Shown: one piece after another, positions 26,821 through 35,356 of the stretch
How positions within the stretch are numbered: position 1 is the first letter of the stretch
Layout of the letters: each line of letters opens with the position of its first letter
DNA from: Myxococcota bacterium
Lineage (GTDB): Bacteria; Myxococcota_A; UBA796; CAJQPC01
Assembly (NCBI GenBank): GCA_023150845.1
Contig: JAKLKD010000068.1
Span: 1 to 52,460 of the forward strand
Length of the DNA stretch: 52,460 nucleotides
Direction of reading: 5' to 3'
Translations under genes and position numbers: made by a program
The notes under the pieces: generated by a model
What the model saw: only the letters and a program-made list of their open reading frames with translations
What the model was told of the DNA's origin: nothing
Databases searched by the model: none

Positions 26821-27418
26821 GGCCCAGCCCGGCGAGGCCCGCGGCGAGGTCCCCCTCGTTGGTGGCGCAGGAGCCACACCCGCTCGACTGCCTCGGCGGC
26901 GGCGCCGTCGGGGCCTCGGCCATGGCGTCCGCGGCGCTGGGGGGCCCCTCAGGCGCGGCGAGGGCAGGGGGGTTGTCGAGGATCTGGATGTTCTTCTTGT
27001 CGAGATCGCTGAGCCGCCCGTCGGTGTAGTTCGGGTTGGGCTTGTACCAGGGGAGCTGCTCAAAGACCATCGTGTGGTCCGGGGAGGGCGAGGGCCGCCC
27101 CCGAAACGCGCGCACGCCGTCCCCGACGAGGCGCCGCTCATCGGGGAGGTAGGCCCGAGACTCCTCGGCGGGGATCTCCGCGTCGAGGCGGTGCAGGCGC
27201 CAGACCGCCAGGGCCCGGCTCACCCGGCCCGGCTGGGTCACGGCGGGGTCGGCGAGGCGAGCGATGAGCGCCGCCCCGGCCTCGTCGTTCTTCGCGAGGC
27301 ACTCATACGCCGCGCGGGTGGCCTCGGCCTCCAGCGTGGTGATGGTCTCGGCGACGGTCGGCGGGCAGTCTTGGGCGAAGCTGAGGGCGGCGGCCCAGAT
27401 GAGGATCGCCGGGCTCAC
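26786..27418 (-). CDS. exported protein with MYXO-CTERM-type C-terminal sorting signal
   Basis: 210 residues. N-terminal signal peptide MSPAILIWAAALSFAQ, then a helical region with two Cys (CPPTVAETITTL; YECLAKNDEAG), then a Pro-rich stretch. The C-terminus has the order Cys motif (SSGCGSCATNEG), hydrophobic helix (LAAGLAGLGLSLGLLL) and RRRR, which matches the MYXO-CTERM signal used by myxobacteria to sort proteins to the cell surface. The middle is not recognised. Its ATG overlaps the stop of glpK (27415-27418), so the two are co-translated. The 3' end overlaps the end of the mfd frame by 35 bases. Confidence 0.75.
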   Translation of the reverse strand: MSPAILIWAAALSFAQDCPPTVAETITTLEAEATRAAYECLAKNDEAGAALIARLADPAVTQPGRVSRALAVWRLHRLDAEIPAEESRAYLPDERRLVGDGVRAFRGRPSPSPDHTMVFEQLPWYKPNPNYTDGRLSDLDKKNIQILDNPPALAAPEGPPSAADAMAEAPTAPPPRQSSGCGSCATNEGDLAAGLAGLGLSLGLLLRRRR

Positions 27419-28896
27419 GCGCGCTCCACGGCGGCCTTCCAGCGGGCGCGCAGGGCGTGGAGCTCGTCCTTGTTCGCCTTGGCGGTGAAGACGCGGTCCT
27501 CGCGCCAGGCGGCGCTGACCTCCGCTGGGCTCGACCAGATGCCCGCGGCGATGCCCGCCAAGAACGCCGAGCCCAAGGCCGTCGTCTCAAGCTGGGCCGG
27601 GCGCACGCAGCGCACGCCCAGCACGTCGGCCTGGAGCTGCATGAGCAGATCGTTCTTCGCCGCGCCGCCGTCGACACGGAGCTCGGTTAGGGGCCCGCCG
27701 AGGTCCATCGACATCGCCTGGAGGATGTCGCCGATCTGCAGCGCGACGCCGTCGAGCACGGCCCGGGCGATGTGGGCGCGGGTGGTGCCCCCGGTGATGC
27801 CCGAGAGCAGGCCCCGGGCGCCAGGGCGCCAGTGCGGCGCGCCGAGGCCGGCCAGGGCGGGCACGAAGGTCACGCCGTCGCTGTGGGGCACGCTCGCGGC
27901 GAGGGCCTCGATCTCGCTCGCGCTCTTGATGATGCCGAGCCCGTCGCGGAGCCACTGCACCGCCGCCCCCGCGATGAACGCCGAGCCCTCCAAGGCGTAG
28001 CTGTGCTGGCCGCCGACCTTCCAGGCCACCGTCGTGAGCATCCCGTTGTCGGAGTAGACCTTCTCCGAGCCGGTGTTCAAGAGCACGAAGGCGCCGGTGC
28101 CGTAGGTGCACTTCGCCATGCCTTGGGTGAAGCAGGCCTGCCCAAAGAGCGCGCCCTGCTGGTCGCCGATGAGCCCGCAGACCGGGATGCCGTCGGGCAA
28201 GAAGCCCACCCCGCGGGTGCGGCCGTAGACCTCCGACGACTGCCCGATCCGCGGCAGGCAGGCCCGCGGCACGTTGAGCAGCTCCAGCAGCTCATCGGAC
28301 CAGTCCAAGGTGTCGAGGTCCATGAACAGGGTGCGGCTGGCGTTGGAGGGGTCGGTGACGTGCTCGCCGCAGAGCCGCCAGGTGAGGTAGGAGTCGATGG
28401 TGCCGAACAGCGCGTCCCCGCGGCTGGCCGCGGCCCGTGCGCCGGGCACGTTGTCGAGGAGCCAGGCCGCCTTGGTGCCCGAGAAGTAGGGGTCAAGCAC
28501 GAGGCCCGTGCGCCGCTTCACGAGGCTCTCTTTGCCGGCGTCCTTGAGCGCCTGGCACCGATCCGCCGTGCGCCGGTCCTGCCAGACGAGGGCCCGGTGT
28601 AGGGCGCGGCCCGTGGCGCGGTCCCAGAACAGGCTCGTCTCCCGCTGGTTGGTGATGCCGATCGCCGCGATCTGCCCGACCTTGACCCCGGCGCGGGCGA
28701 CGGCGCCCTCAACGGCCTGGCCCACGGACGCCCAGATCTCCTCGGGGTCGTGCTCGACGTGCCCGGGCTGGGGGTAGTGGTTGGGGAACTCGACGTTGTG
28801 CGTGGCCAGCACACGGAGGCGCGGGTCGAGCAGGAGCGCGGTGCTGCCGGTGGTGCCCTGGTCGATGGCGAGCACCAAGGGGGTCGAGGTGGACAT
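27415..28896 (-). CDS. glpK: glycerol kinase
   Basis: 493 residues, usual length. FGGY-family motifs: LAIDQGTTGSTALLLD (9-24), AIGITNQRETSLFWD, GTIDSYLTWRL, GLIGDQQGALFGQACF, TYGTGAFVLLNTG and the C-terminal ELRVDGGAAKNDLLMQLQAD. It phosphorylates glycerol to sn-glycerol 3-phosphate with ATP in the cytoplasm. ATG 28896 has GAGG about nine bases upstream. No glpF or glpD is nearby; the only partner is the MYXO-CTERM protein that overlaps its stop. Regulation is not visible from the upstream sequence. Confidence 0.97.
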   Translation of the reverse strand: MSTSTPLVLAIDQGTTGSTALLLDPRLRVLATHNVEFPNHYPQPGHVEHDPEEIWASVGQAVEGAVARAGVKVGQIAAIGITNQRETSLFWDRATGRALHRALVWQDRRTADRCQALKDAGKESLVKRRTGLVLDPYFSGTKAAWLLDNVPGARAAASRGDALFGTIDSYLTWRLCGEHVTDPSNASRTLFMDLDTLDWSDELLELLNVPRACLPRIGQSSEVYGRTRGVGFLPDGIPVCGLIGDQQGALFGQACFTQGMAKCTYGTGAFVLLNTGSEKVYSDNGMLTTVAWKVGGQHSYALEGSAFIAGAAVQWLRDGLGIIKSASEIEALAASVPHSDGVTFVPALAGLGAPHWRPGARGLLSGITGGTTRAHIARAVLDGVALQIGDILQAMSMDLGGPLTELRVDGGAAKNDLLMQLQADVLGVRCVRPAQLETTALGSAFLAGIAAGIWSSPAEVSAAWREDRVFTAKANKDELHALRARWKAAVERA

Positions 28897-29001
28897 TCGG
28901 GGGCCTCAGCGGGTCGGTGGAGGGGACGCTGCGCGCGCGCGGGACGAAGACTCTACACCATTTCGTGCCCCGGCTCCGCGTCCGCGCTCTCGCGCACGAC
29001 G

Positions 29002-29280
29002 TCAAGGCAGGTAGATCGCCTCTAGCTCGTCGCAGCTCACGGCGCTGAGCTCGTCCACAAGCTCTTGGCAGGCCGCCAAGGCCGCCTGCTGCTCCCGGCT
29101 CTCCAGAGACGGAGAGCTGAGCCCCCAGTCGTTCTGGCAGTTCTCCCGGAAGTCTTGGCGTGACGACGCGCCGAGGTCCTCCCAAGAGGCGGACCAGTCG
29201 TCGAGGCACTCCGCGAGGCGTGCCGTGGTGGACGCGCAGGCTTGCTCACATGCGTCGGAGCAGCCCTGGCTCAACACCAG
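29002..29280 (-). CDS. small Cys-rich secreted protein or lipoprotein
   Basis: 92 residues from GTG 29280 (TTG 29277 is equally possible). The mature-looking part is rich in spaced cysteines (GCSDACEQACASTTARL, AECLDDW, ENCQNDW, AACQELVDEL, VSCDELEAIYLP), a pattern common in short deltaproteobacterial lipoproteins. In the same frame upstream of the conventional starts lies a hydrophobic run, LATSFLLFFSLVLSQGC, which would complete a signal peptide if translation began at CTG 29313, inside the 3' end of the tRNA gene. There is no clear Shine-Dalgarno at any start. It is probably transcribed with the tRNA. Function unknown. Confidence 0.5.
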   Translation of the reverse strand: MVLSQGCSDACEQACASTTARLAECLDDWSASWEDLGASSRQDFRENCQNDWGLSSPSLESREQQAALAACQELVDELSAVSCDELEAIYLP

Positions 29281-29303
29281 CGAAAAGAAGAGGAGGAAAG
29301 AGG

Positions 29304-29376
29304 TGGCCAGAGACGGAGTTGAACCGCCGACTCGTGGATTTTCAGTCCACTGCTCTACCGACTGAGCTACCTGGCC
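29304..29376 (-). tRNA. tRNA-Phe (GAA)
   Basis: 73 bases folding as a complete cloverleaf: acceptor arm GGCCAGG paired with TCTGGCC (one G-U) and discriminator A, D-arm with GCTCAGTCGGTAGAGC, anticodon stem GTGGA/TCCAC around loop CTGAAAA with anticodon GAA, and T-arm GGCGGTTCAACTCCGTC. The 3' CCA is not encoded (the sequence after the discriminator is CCT), so it must be added by the CCA enzyme. Confidence 0.97.
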
Positions 29377-29403
29377 TTGATCTCGAATTTCCTCTCTGCG
29401 CCT

Positions 29404-29432
29404 CTCTTAACAAGTTCTGACTGGGCTGGCAA
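29404..29432 (-). promoter_or_regulatory. candidate tRNA-Phe promoter
   Basis: TTGCCA (29432-29427) and TAAGAG (29409-29404) are 17 bases apart on the minus strand, and the tRNA 5' end lies 27 bases beyond the -10, leaving a short precursor leader. The -35 matches well and the -10 is weak. Confidence 0.4.
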
Positions 29433-29553
29433 GCTCAACGAGGTGGCTACCAGGAGCCGAGCCTCATGAGCGCCATCCGCGTGCGCGTCTGCTCGGAGGG
29501 GCGCCGTGTATGTAGCCTGGGCCCCTCTGGCTGTCAACGTCAGGCCCTCAACC

Positions 29554-30939
29554 TCACTCGTAGACCACGTCCTTCATCTCGATCCCCAGCCGGGCGATCC
29601 GGTAGTTGAGGTTCGATCGGGAGATGCCGACGGCCCGGGCGGCCTGGGCCTGCACACCCTTCGCGGCCTTGAGGGCCTCGATGAGCACCCGGCGCTCGTA
29701 CTCCATGAGCGCGGCCTGGAGCGTCATGCCCTCGGGGAGGATCTCGTTCTTGGGCTCCTTGCCTTGGGGCGCCTCAGGCAGCTTCACCCCGGTGAGCGTC
29801 TCCCCCCGGCTGAGGATCACCGCGCGCTCCAGGACGTGCTTGAGCTCCCGCACGTTGCCCGGCCAGTGGTAGTTGATGAGGCGCTGCATCACCGCGACGG
29901 GCACCTGCAGGAGCGGGCGGCCGTTGTCTTTGCAGAAGCGGCGGACGAAGTGGTCCACAAGAAGCGGGATGTCGTCGCGGCGCTCCTGCAGCGGCGGGAC
30001 GGAGATCGTGAACACGTTCAGCCGGTAGTAGAGGTCCTCGCGGAAGCGCCCGGCGGCGACCTCGGCGCGCAGATCGCGGTTGGTCGCCACGAGCACGCGC
30101 ACGCTGACGTTCACCGTCTCGCTGCCGCCCACCCTCACGATCTCCCCGGACTCCAGGGCCCGCAGGAGCTTCACCTGGGTCGTGGGCGTGATCTCGCCGA
30201 TCTCGTCCAAGAACAGGGTGCCGCCGTCGGCCTGCTCAAACTTGCCCCGGTGCTGGCGCACGGCCCCGGTGAACGAGCCCTTCTCGTGGCCGAACAGCTC
30301 ACTCTCCAGGAGGTTCTCGGGCAAGGCCGCGCAGTTCACCCGCACGAAGGCGCCGTTTCGGCGGCTGGAGCGGTAGTGTAAGGCGTGGGCGATGAGCTCT
30401 TTCCCCGTGCCCGTGGGCCCCTGGATGAGCACCAAGGCCGTGGTGTCGGCGACGGTCTCGATGAGCTCGTACACCTCCAGCATCGCCGGGGTCGTGCCGA
30501 TGATGCTCTCGAAACCGTACTTCTCTTGCACCTCTTGGCGGAGCTGGATGAGCTCGGCGAGGAGCGCCTTCTCCTTGAGGGCGCGCTCGACGATGAGCAC
30601 GAGCTCGTCCTTTGAGACGGGCTTGATGATGTAGTCGTCGGCGCCGGACTTCATGGCGAAGACCGCGTCCTGCACAGATCCGTAGCCGGTCATCACGATG
30701 ACCCGCACCTCGGGGCAGCCCGCCCGCAGGGCCGCGAGCAGGTCCATGCCGGAGCGGCCCGGCATGGCGACGTCGGTGAGCACGAGGTCCACCGGGCGCT
30801 CGGCGATGAGCTTGAGCGCGCCCTCGGCGTCCTCGGCCACGCTCACGTCCCAGCCCTGCTTGGAGAGGTTCACCCGAATCGCCGTGCGCACCGCCCGGTC
30901 ATCATCCACCACGAGAATGCGCGGCGTGGGCGTGTTCAT
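29554..30939 (-). CDS. NtrC-family sigma54-dependent response regulator
   Basis: 461 residues in three domains. The receiver (about 6-120) has the acidic pocket VVDDD, phospho-acceptor Asp56 (LVLTDVAMPG), TGYGS and IIKPVS. The AAA+ domain (about 140-380) has Walker A GPTGTGKE, GSFTGA (the sigma54-contacting loop, usually GAFTGA), GGTLFLDEIGE and VATNRDLRAEV. The C-terminal Fis-type helix-turn-helix reads QAARAVGISRSNLNYRIARLGI. It would activate sigma54 promoters when phosphorylated; no sensor kinase gene is in the window. ATG 30939 lies four bases after the sppA stop, with GTGAG just upstream, so it is in the sppA operon. Its target genes are unknown. Confidence 0.93.
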   Translation of the reverse strand: MNTPTPRILVVDDDRAVRTAIRVNLSKQGWDVSVAEDAEGALKLIAERPVDLVLTDVAMPGRSGMDLLAALRAGCPEVRVIVMTGYGSVQDAVFAMKSGADDYIIKPVSKDELVLIVERALKEKALLAELIQLRQEVQEKYGFESIIGTTPAMLEVYELIETVADTTALVLIQGPTGTGKELIAHALHYRSSRRNGAFVRVNCAALPENLLESELFGHEKGSFTGAVRQHRGKFEQADGGTLFLDEIGEITPTTQVKLLRALESGEIVRVGGSETVNVSVRVLVATNRDLRAEVAAGRFREDLYYRLNVFTISVPPLQERRDDIPLLVDHFVRRFCKDNGRPLLQVPVAVMQRLINYHWPGNVRELKHVLERAVILSRGETLTGVKLPEAPQGKEPKNEILPEGMTLQAALMEYERRVLIEALKAAKGVQAQAARAVGISRSNLNYRIARLGIEMKDVVYE

Positions 30940-30943
30940 CGGC

Positions 30944-33343
30944 TCACTTGACCTCAATCTGGTAGGGCATCAGCGCGAAGATGTGCTCATCCACGAGGGG
31001 CGCGTAGGGCGCCCAGGCGCGCAGAGGCTCGGGCAGGGGCGGGACAGGGCCGACCGCCCAGGCGCGCACACCCTCCATCACCGGCTCGCCCCAGGCGCCT
31101 TCGCGGCCCTTGAGGGTCACCAAGGTCACGTCGTCCTCGGCGTCGAGACCGGCCTCCAGCTTGGCCCGGGCGATGGCGTCCTGGAGCCCGCCGAGCTCGT
31201 CCACGAGCCCGACCTCCTTCGCGTCAACGCCAGACCACACCCGGCCCCGGGCCACGGCGTCCACCTCCTCCATCGTCATGCCGCGGCCTTCAGAGACCCG
31301 CGACTTAAACTGGCGGTAGGTCTCCTCGATGAGGCGGTCCATGGCGGCGTACTCGATGGGGTCCATGGGCCGGGAGAGCGAGTACATCCCGGCGTTGCGG
31401 CCGCGCTGGTAGACCTCGCTGCCGATGCCGACCTTGCCCATAAGCTCGCCGAACGAGAACTTCCCGCCGTACACGCCGATGGAGCCGGTGATCGTCGCGG
31501 GCTCGGCGTAGATCGCGTCGGCGCCCGCGGCGACGTAGTAGCCGCCCGAGGCCGCGACCCCACCGAAGGACGCGATGACGGGCTTGCCCTCCTCTTGCAC
31601 CATCTCGACCGCCCGCCAGATCTCGTCGCTGGCGAAGGCCGAGCCGCCGGGGGAGTCCACACGAAGCACGACGGCCTTCACCGAGCTCGTCTCCGCGGCG
31701 TGAATGAGCGCCCGCACGATGGTGGCCGAGCCCGCGTTGCCGCCGCCGCCGAGGAGCCCCGGCGCGGCGCTCTCACCGCTGGTGATCGGCCCGTCGATGT
31801 AGATGATCGCGACCTCTTTGGCCGCCACCCAGCCCGAGGTGTCGGTCAAGGAGCGGTACTCGTCGTCGAGCTCGTAGTTCTTGGGCAGCACGCCCTCAAG
31901 CTCCTCCTCGACCTGGTCGGGGTAGAGCAGGCCGTCCACGAGGCCCAGCTTGAGCGCCTCGGCGGCGGTGTAGGGGCCGCCGTCGATGAGCTCCCGGACG
32001 TGGGCGTCGGTCATGCCGCGACCCTTCACGACGCTGTCCACGAGGGAGGCGTAGAGGTCGTCCATCAGGGCGTTCATCTGCTTGCGGGCGGGCTCGCTGG
32101 CCTCGGTGTTTGTCCACTGCTCCGGCGCTGACTTAAACTCGGCGCGTTTGGCGTACTGGGCGTCGACCCCGACGAGGTCCAAGGAGCCCTGGAGGTAGTT
32201 CGTCTCGATGCTGAGCCCGATGAGGTCCACCTCTCCGGCGGGGTGCAGGTACACCTTGTCGCAGGAGGCGGCCAAGGCGTAGCCGCTGTTCGACGCGGCG
32301 CCGTCGATGTAGGCGACGACGGGCTTGCCTTCGGCGCGGATCGCGGCGATGGCCGCCTGGAGCTCCTGCACCTGGGCGAAGGAGAAGGGGACGGAGTCCA
32401 GGGTGATGACGAGGCCCTCGACGGCGGGATCCGTCGCCGCCACCCGCATGCGCTCCAGGAGCCCGAGGTAGCTCTCTTGGCTCGGCCCGAACAGCCCGGC
32501 CTGGGACTGGTACGCGAAGGGCTGGTTGAGCCGGATGAGCGGGACGGACTCCCCGGCGCCGAAGAGGTTGGCGTCCAGGGGCCCGCTGACGACGTAGCCG
32601 GTCACCGCCTGGGCGTTGTCGGAGATCCAGGCGCCGCCGCCCAGGCCGCCGAAGTACACCTCAAGGCCGCCGGAGAAGGCGTAATACGAGAAGTCGGGGT
32701 CGGTGTCGGCCCGGGCGCGCAGCACGAGGCCGTTCACCGGGCTCGACCGGACGATCGCCGAGAAGGTCTGGTCGGGCGCCTTGGAGAGATCGGCCTGCTC
32801 GGAGAGGCCGTAGTCGAGGGAGAGCTCAAGCTTCTCGTCCCAGGGGCGCAGGGTGGCGCTCGCGCCGTAGCCCGCGGTGATGCCCCGGGTGGGCGCCGGG
32901 GAGCCGATGTTCCGGGCGACGGCGCCGAAGCCGAGCCAAGAGAGCGGGCGCCAGCCCAGCCCGAGGTCCCAGGCCGTGAAGTTGCCGCCCGTGCTCGGCA
33001 GGTGCCAGGCCAAGGTGGCGCCGAGGCGCAGGTTCTGGGGCAAACGCACGGAGAACGCCGAGTTCAGGCCCCACCAGGGGTTGCCCGTCTCGTCCGCGTG
33101 GAAGGTGAGCCCGAGCCCGGTGCCCCCGGCGGTCGTGGCCAGGGCGATCGAGGAGTCGAGGGTCGTGAGCTGCTGCCGGGCCCAGAAGCCGATCGCCGCG
33201 TCGGGATCAAAACCAAGGTTCGCCGGGTTGACCCAGAGCGCCGCCGCGCCGTCTTCGGCGGACACCGCGCCGCCCGGCGCCTCAAGGCGACCCTCTTGGG
33301 CGAAGACGAGGGGGGTCAACCCGAAGAAGAGCACGCTCAGCAT
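30944..33343 (-). CDS. sppA: SppA (S49) signal-peptide peptidase with N-terminal beta-barrel-like domain
   Basis: 799 residues. From about 260 the protein follows long-form SppA: YIDGAASNSGYALAASCDK, the catalytic Lys404 in EFKSAPEQW, then AIIYIDGPI, LRVDSPGGSAFASDE and catalytic Ser599 in GGVAASGGYYVA, ITGSIGVYGGKFS. The Ser-Lys dyad is complete. Residues about 20-255 are unlike SppA: GAAALWVNPANLGF followed by alternating strands rich in Trp, Tyr and Gly (GLGLTFHADETGN; WDLGLGWRPLSWLGFG), as in FadL/PorV-like outer-membrane barrels. Signal peptide MLSVLFFGLTPLVFA. Start: ATG 33343 with GGGAG five bases upstream; ATG 33388 would give a more basic signal-peptide start but has no ribosome site. 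It probably acts in the periplasm or outer membrane, possibly on quality control. Confidence 0.88.
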   Translation of the reverse strand: MLSVLFFGLTPLVFAQEGRLEAPGGAVSAEDGAAALWVNPANLGFDPDAAIGFWARQQLTTLDSSIALATTAGGTGLGLTFHADETGNPWWGLNSAFSVRLPQNLRLGATLAWHLPSTGGNFTAWDLGLGWRPLSWLGFGAVARNIGSPAPTRGITAGYGASATLRPWDEKLELSLDYGLSEQADLSKAPDQTFSAIVRSSPVNGLVLRARADTDPDFSYYAFSGGLEVYFGGLGGGAWISDNAQAVTGYVVSGPLDANLFGAGESVPLIRLNQPFAYQSQAGLFGPSQESYLGLLERMRVAATDPAVEGLVITLDSVPFSFAQVQELQAAIAAIRAEGKPVVAYIDGAASNSGYALAASCDKVYLHPAGEVDLIGLSIETNYLQGSLDLVGVDAQYAKRAEFKSAPEQWTNTEASEPARKQMNALMDDLYASLVDSVVKGRGMTDAHVRELIDGGPYTAAEALKLGLVDGLLYPDQVEEELEGVLPKNYELDDEYRSLTDTSGWVAAKEVAIIYIDGPITSGESAAPGLLGGGGNAGSATIVRALIHAAETSSVKAVVLRVDSPGGSAFASDEIWRAVEMVQEEGKPVIASFGGVAASGGYYVAAGADAIYAEPATITGSIGVYGGKFSFGELMGKVGIGSEVYQRGRNAGMYSLSRPMDPIEYAAMDRLIEETYRQFKSRVSEGRGMTMEEVDAVARGRVWSGVDAKEVGLVDELGGLQDAIARAKLEAGLDAEDDVTLVTLKGREGAWGEPVMEGVRAWAVGPVPPLPEPLRAWAPYAPLVDEHIFALMPYQIEVK

Positions 33344-33634
33344 GGACACTCCCGTGCGCCCGCCACGCGACGGGCTCCGCTTCTTCATGCCACACTGCGG
33401 GGAGGGTCGCAAAGCGTGGCGGAACAAAGTGGCCAGACCCTTGGAAATGCAAGACTTATGGCTCGGCAAAGTCGAGGATCAAAGATCCAAAGTGTTGTCC
33501 TGATGAACGAATCTCAACTTCATGGTATGGTGGATTCGCTGGACCGCCTCCAGGGCGACACGCCAGCACGCTCTCGCGCGCCCGCTGAATCTCCACCTTC
33601 CGACGGCCCCGACCCGGCCGGGGAGGACGCTGCA
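33344..33634. other. divergent intergenic region between sppA and dacB
   Basis: About 290 bases with a relatively A+T-rich core (33420-33535). A minus-strand candidate promoter is TTGATC (33481-33476) and CATAAG (33459-33454), 16 bases apart. A short inverted repeat GGATC-AAA-GATCC spans 33476-33488. No gene is supported here. Confidence 0.4.
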
Positions 33635-35209
33635 ATGTCCCACGCGCCGCTCACGATCGCCTCTACATCCTCCGCGCTCCGCTCGCTCCGTTGGGCCCTG
33701 CCCTTTGGCGCGTTGGGCCTCGCCTTGGGCCTGGGGCTCTCCATCGGCCAAGGCGCCGTCGCCCAAGATCAGGCGGCCCCTGTCGCCGTGGCCGCCCCGC
33801 CGCCGTCGCTGGAGGCGATGCTCAAGCCGATCACTGAAGATCGCCTCTTCACCGACGCCGCCGTCGGTGTGCAGGTCGTGGACGTCGCGTCGGGTCAAGA
33901 GGTCTTCTCCTGGAAGGCCGACGACAAGCTCATGCCGGCCTCGACGATGAAGGTGCTCACCTCCTCCGTCGCGCTGCGGGAGCTCGGGCCGTCGTTCCGC
34001 TACAAGACGGCGCTCCTCACCGACGCCAAGGCGGAGCTCGACAGCAAGGGCGTGCTCGGCGGCAACCTCTACGTGAAGGGCACCGGCGACCCCACCCTCG
34101 TCATCGAGAAGCTCTGGAAGCTCGTCTACGACCTCAAGATGGAGGGCGTGACCGAGGTGAGCGGCGACGTCATCTTCGACGACACCTACATGGACAAGGA
34201 GCGCCTCATCCCCGGCTGGGACAAGAAGTCCGACCTTGAGGACGGCCCCACCTACTTCTCGACCCTCGGCGCGTTGTCGCTCAACTACAACGCCGCCGCC
34301 CTCGTCGTCGGCCCCGGCCCTGAGGTCGGCGGCGCCGCCCGGGCCCAGCTTGAGGTGCCCTCGGCGGCGATCGTCGAGGTCGAGAACAAGCTCACGACCA
34401 CGGCCAAAGGCTCGCGGCGCAACATCCGCATGGAGCGTGAGGTCGAGGGCCGCACGATGAAGCTCACGCTCACCGGCACCGTGCCCCTCGGCGGCGAGTC
34501 GGAGCGTTTTTACCGCGTCGTGCCCGACCCCTCGGCCTACTTCGTCGCCTGCTTCGCGGAGCTGCTCAAGGCCCACGGCATCAAAGTGAAGGGCCAGTGG
34601 CGTGAGGCCGAGACGCCGGACAAGGTCCGCGAGCTGGCGAGCCTCCGCTCCGCGCCGCTCTCCGTGATCCTCATGGACGTCAACAAGAACTCCAACAACT
34701 TCTTTGCAGAGCAGGTGCTCAAGACCGTCGGCGCGGAGGTCAAAGGCGCCCCTGGCACCACCGCGAAGGGCCTTGAGGTCATCGCCGACTACCTCAAGGA
34801 GCTCGGCGTGGCGTCGGGCGAGTACACGGCCGTGAACGGCTCTGGGCTCTCCCGCGGCACCAAGTTCACCGCGGCCCAGCTCAACGCCGTGCTCGTCGAC
34901 ATGGCGATGAACGAGGACGTCACCCACGAGTTCCGCTCGTCTCTGGCCATCGGCGGGCGCGACGGCACCCTGTGGTCTCGGTTCCGCGACTCCGACGAGG
35001 TGGATCGTGTTCGCGCCAAGACGGGAACCCTCGACGGCGTGCATTGTCTCGCGGGGTATGCGTTGGGTCAGGACGGACGCCTCTATGCCTTCACCTTCTT
35101 CGTCAACGACCTGCCGTACAGCATCTCGCGCGCGCGGAAGGTCCAAGATCAGCTCGTGTCGGCGCTCTTCACCGCAGGCGCGGACGTCGTGGCTGAGCAG
35201 GCGCCCTGA
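33635..35209 (+). CDS. dacB: D-alanyl-D-alanine carboxypeptidase/endopeptidase (PBP4 type, S13)
   Basis: 524 residues. Signal peptide or anchor at about 15-43 (LRWALPFGALGLALGLG), then the S13 peptidase: SxxK motif Ser103-T-M-Lys106 (LMPASTMKVLTS), YVKGTGDPTL, GDVIFDDTYMD, SxN motif Ser353-N-N (NKNSNNFFAEQVLK) and KTG at 462-464 (RAKTGTLDG). It trims peptide cross-links of peptidoglycan in the periplasm. ATG 33635 has GGAGG nine bases upstream; the frame is open far upstream but nothing there resembles the family. Its stop is 29 bases before the strong promoter of the machine operon, with which it may share envelope functions. Confidence 0.95.
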   Translation: MSHAPLTIASTSSALRSLRWALPFGALGLALGLGLSIGQGAVAQDQAAPVAVAAPPPSLEAMLKPITEDRLFTDAAVGVQVVDVASGQEVFSWKADDKLMPASTMKVLTSSVALRELGPSFRYKTALLTDAKAELDSKGVLGGNLYVKGTGDPTLVIEKLWKLVYDLKMEGVTEVSGDVIFDDTYMDKERLIPGWDKKSDLEDGPTYFSTLGALSLNYNAAALVVGPGPEVGGAARAQLEVPSAAIVEVENKLTTTAKGSRRNIRMEREVEGRTMKLTLTGTVPLGGESERFYRVVPDPSAYFVACFAELLKAHGIKVKGQWREAETPDKVRELASLRSAPLSVILMDVNKNSNNFFAEQVLKTVGAEVKGAPGTTAKGLEVIADYLKELGVASGEYTAVNGSGLSRGTKFTAAQLNAVLVDMAMNEDVTHEFRSSLAIGGRDGTLWSRFRDSDEVDRVRAKTGTLDGVHCLAGYALGQDGRLYAFTFFVNDLPYSISRARKVQDQLVSALFTAGADVVAEQAP

Positions 35210-35238
35210 GCCGCGCGGCGTAGTCCGGGGCCGGGTCG

Positions 35239-35268
35239 TTGACATGAACAGGGGGCGCCCGGTATACA
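35239..35268 (+). promoter_or_regulatory. strong sigma70-type promoter of the envelope-machine operon
   Basis: A perfect -35 TTGACA (35239-35244) and a -10 TATACA (35263-35268) are separated by 18 bases (17 if GTATAC is taken). Transcription would begin near 35275, giving an untranslated leader of about 80 bases before ATG 35357. This is the best promoter match in the window. Confidence 0.7.
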
Positions 35269-35356
35269 AGGGGTTGTGCGCGCGGCCAGGACTCGTGTGG
35301 AGCTGGTCGAGCTGTGCGCACCCTCGCCCTCCAATGGTGTGCCTGGAGCAGAACGG

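Noticed and set aside
29301-29303. Encoded CCA tail of tRNA-Phe
   Set aside because: After the discriminator A the sequence is CCT, so only part of CCA is present by chance.
32243-33634. Extension of the dacB frame far upstream, giving a 988-residue protein
   Set aside because: The extension is antisense to sppA and has no family resemblance; ATG 33635 with GGAGG and a signal peptide fits the S13 family length.
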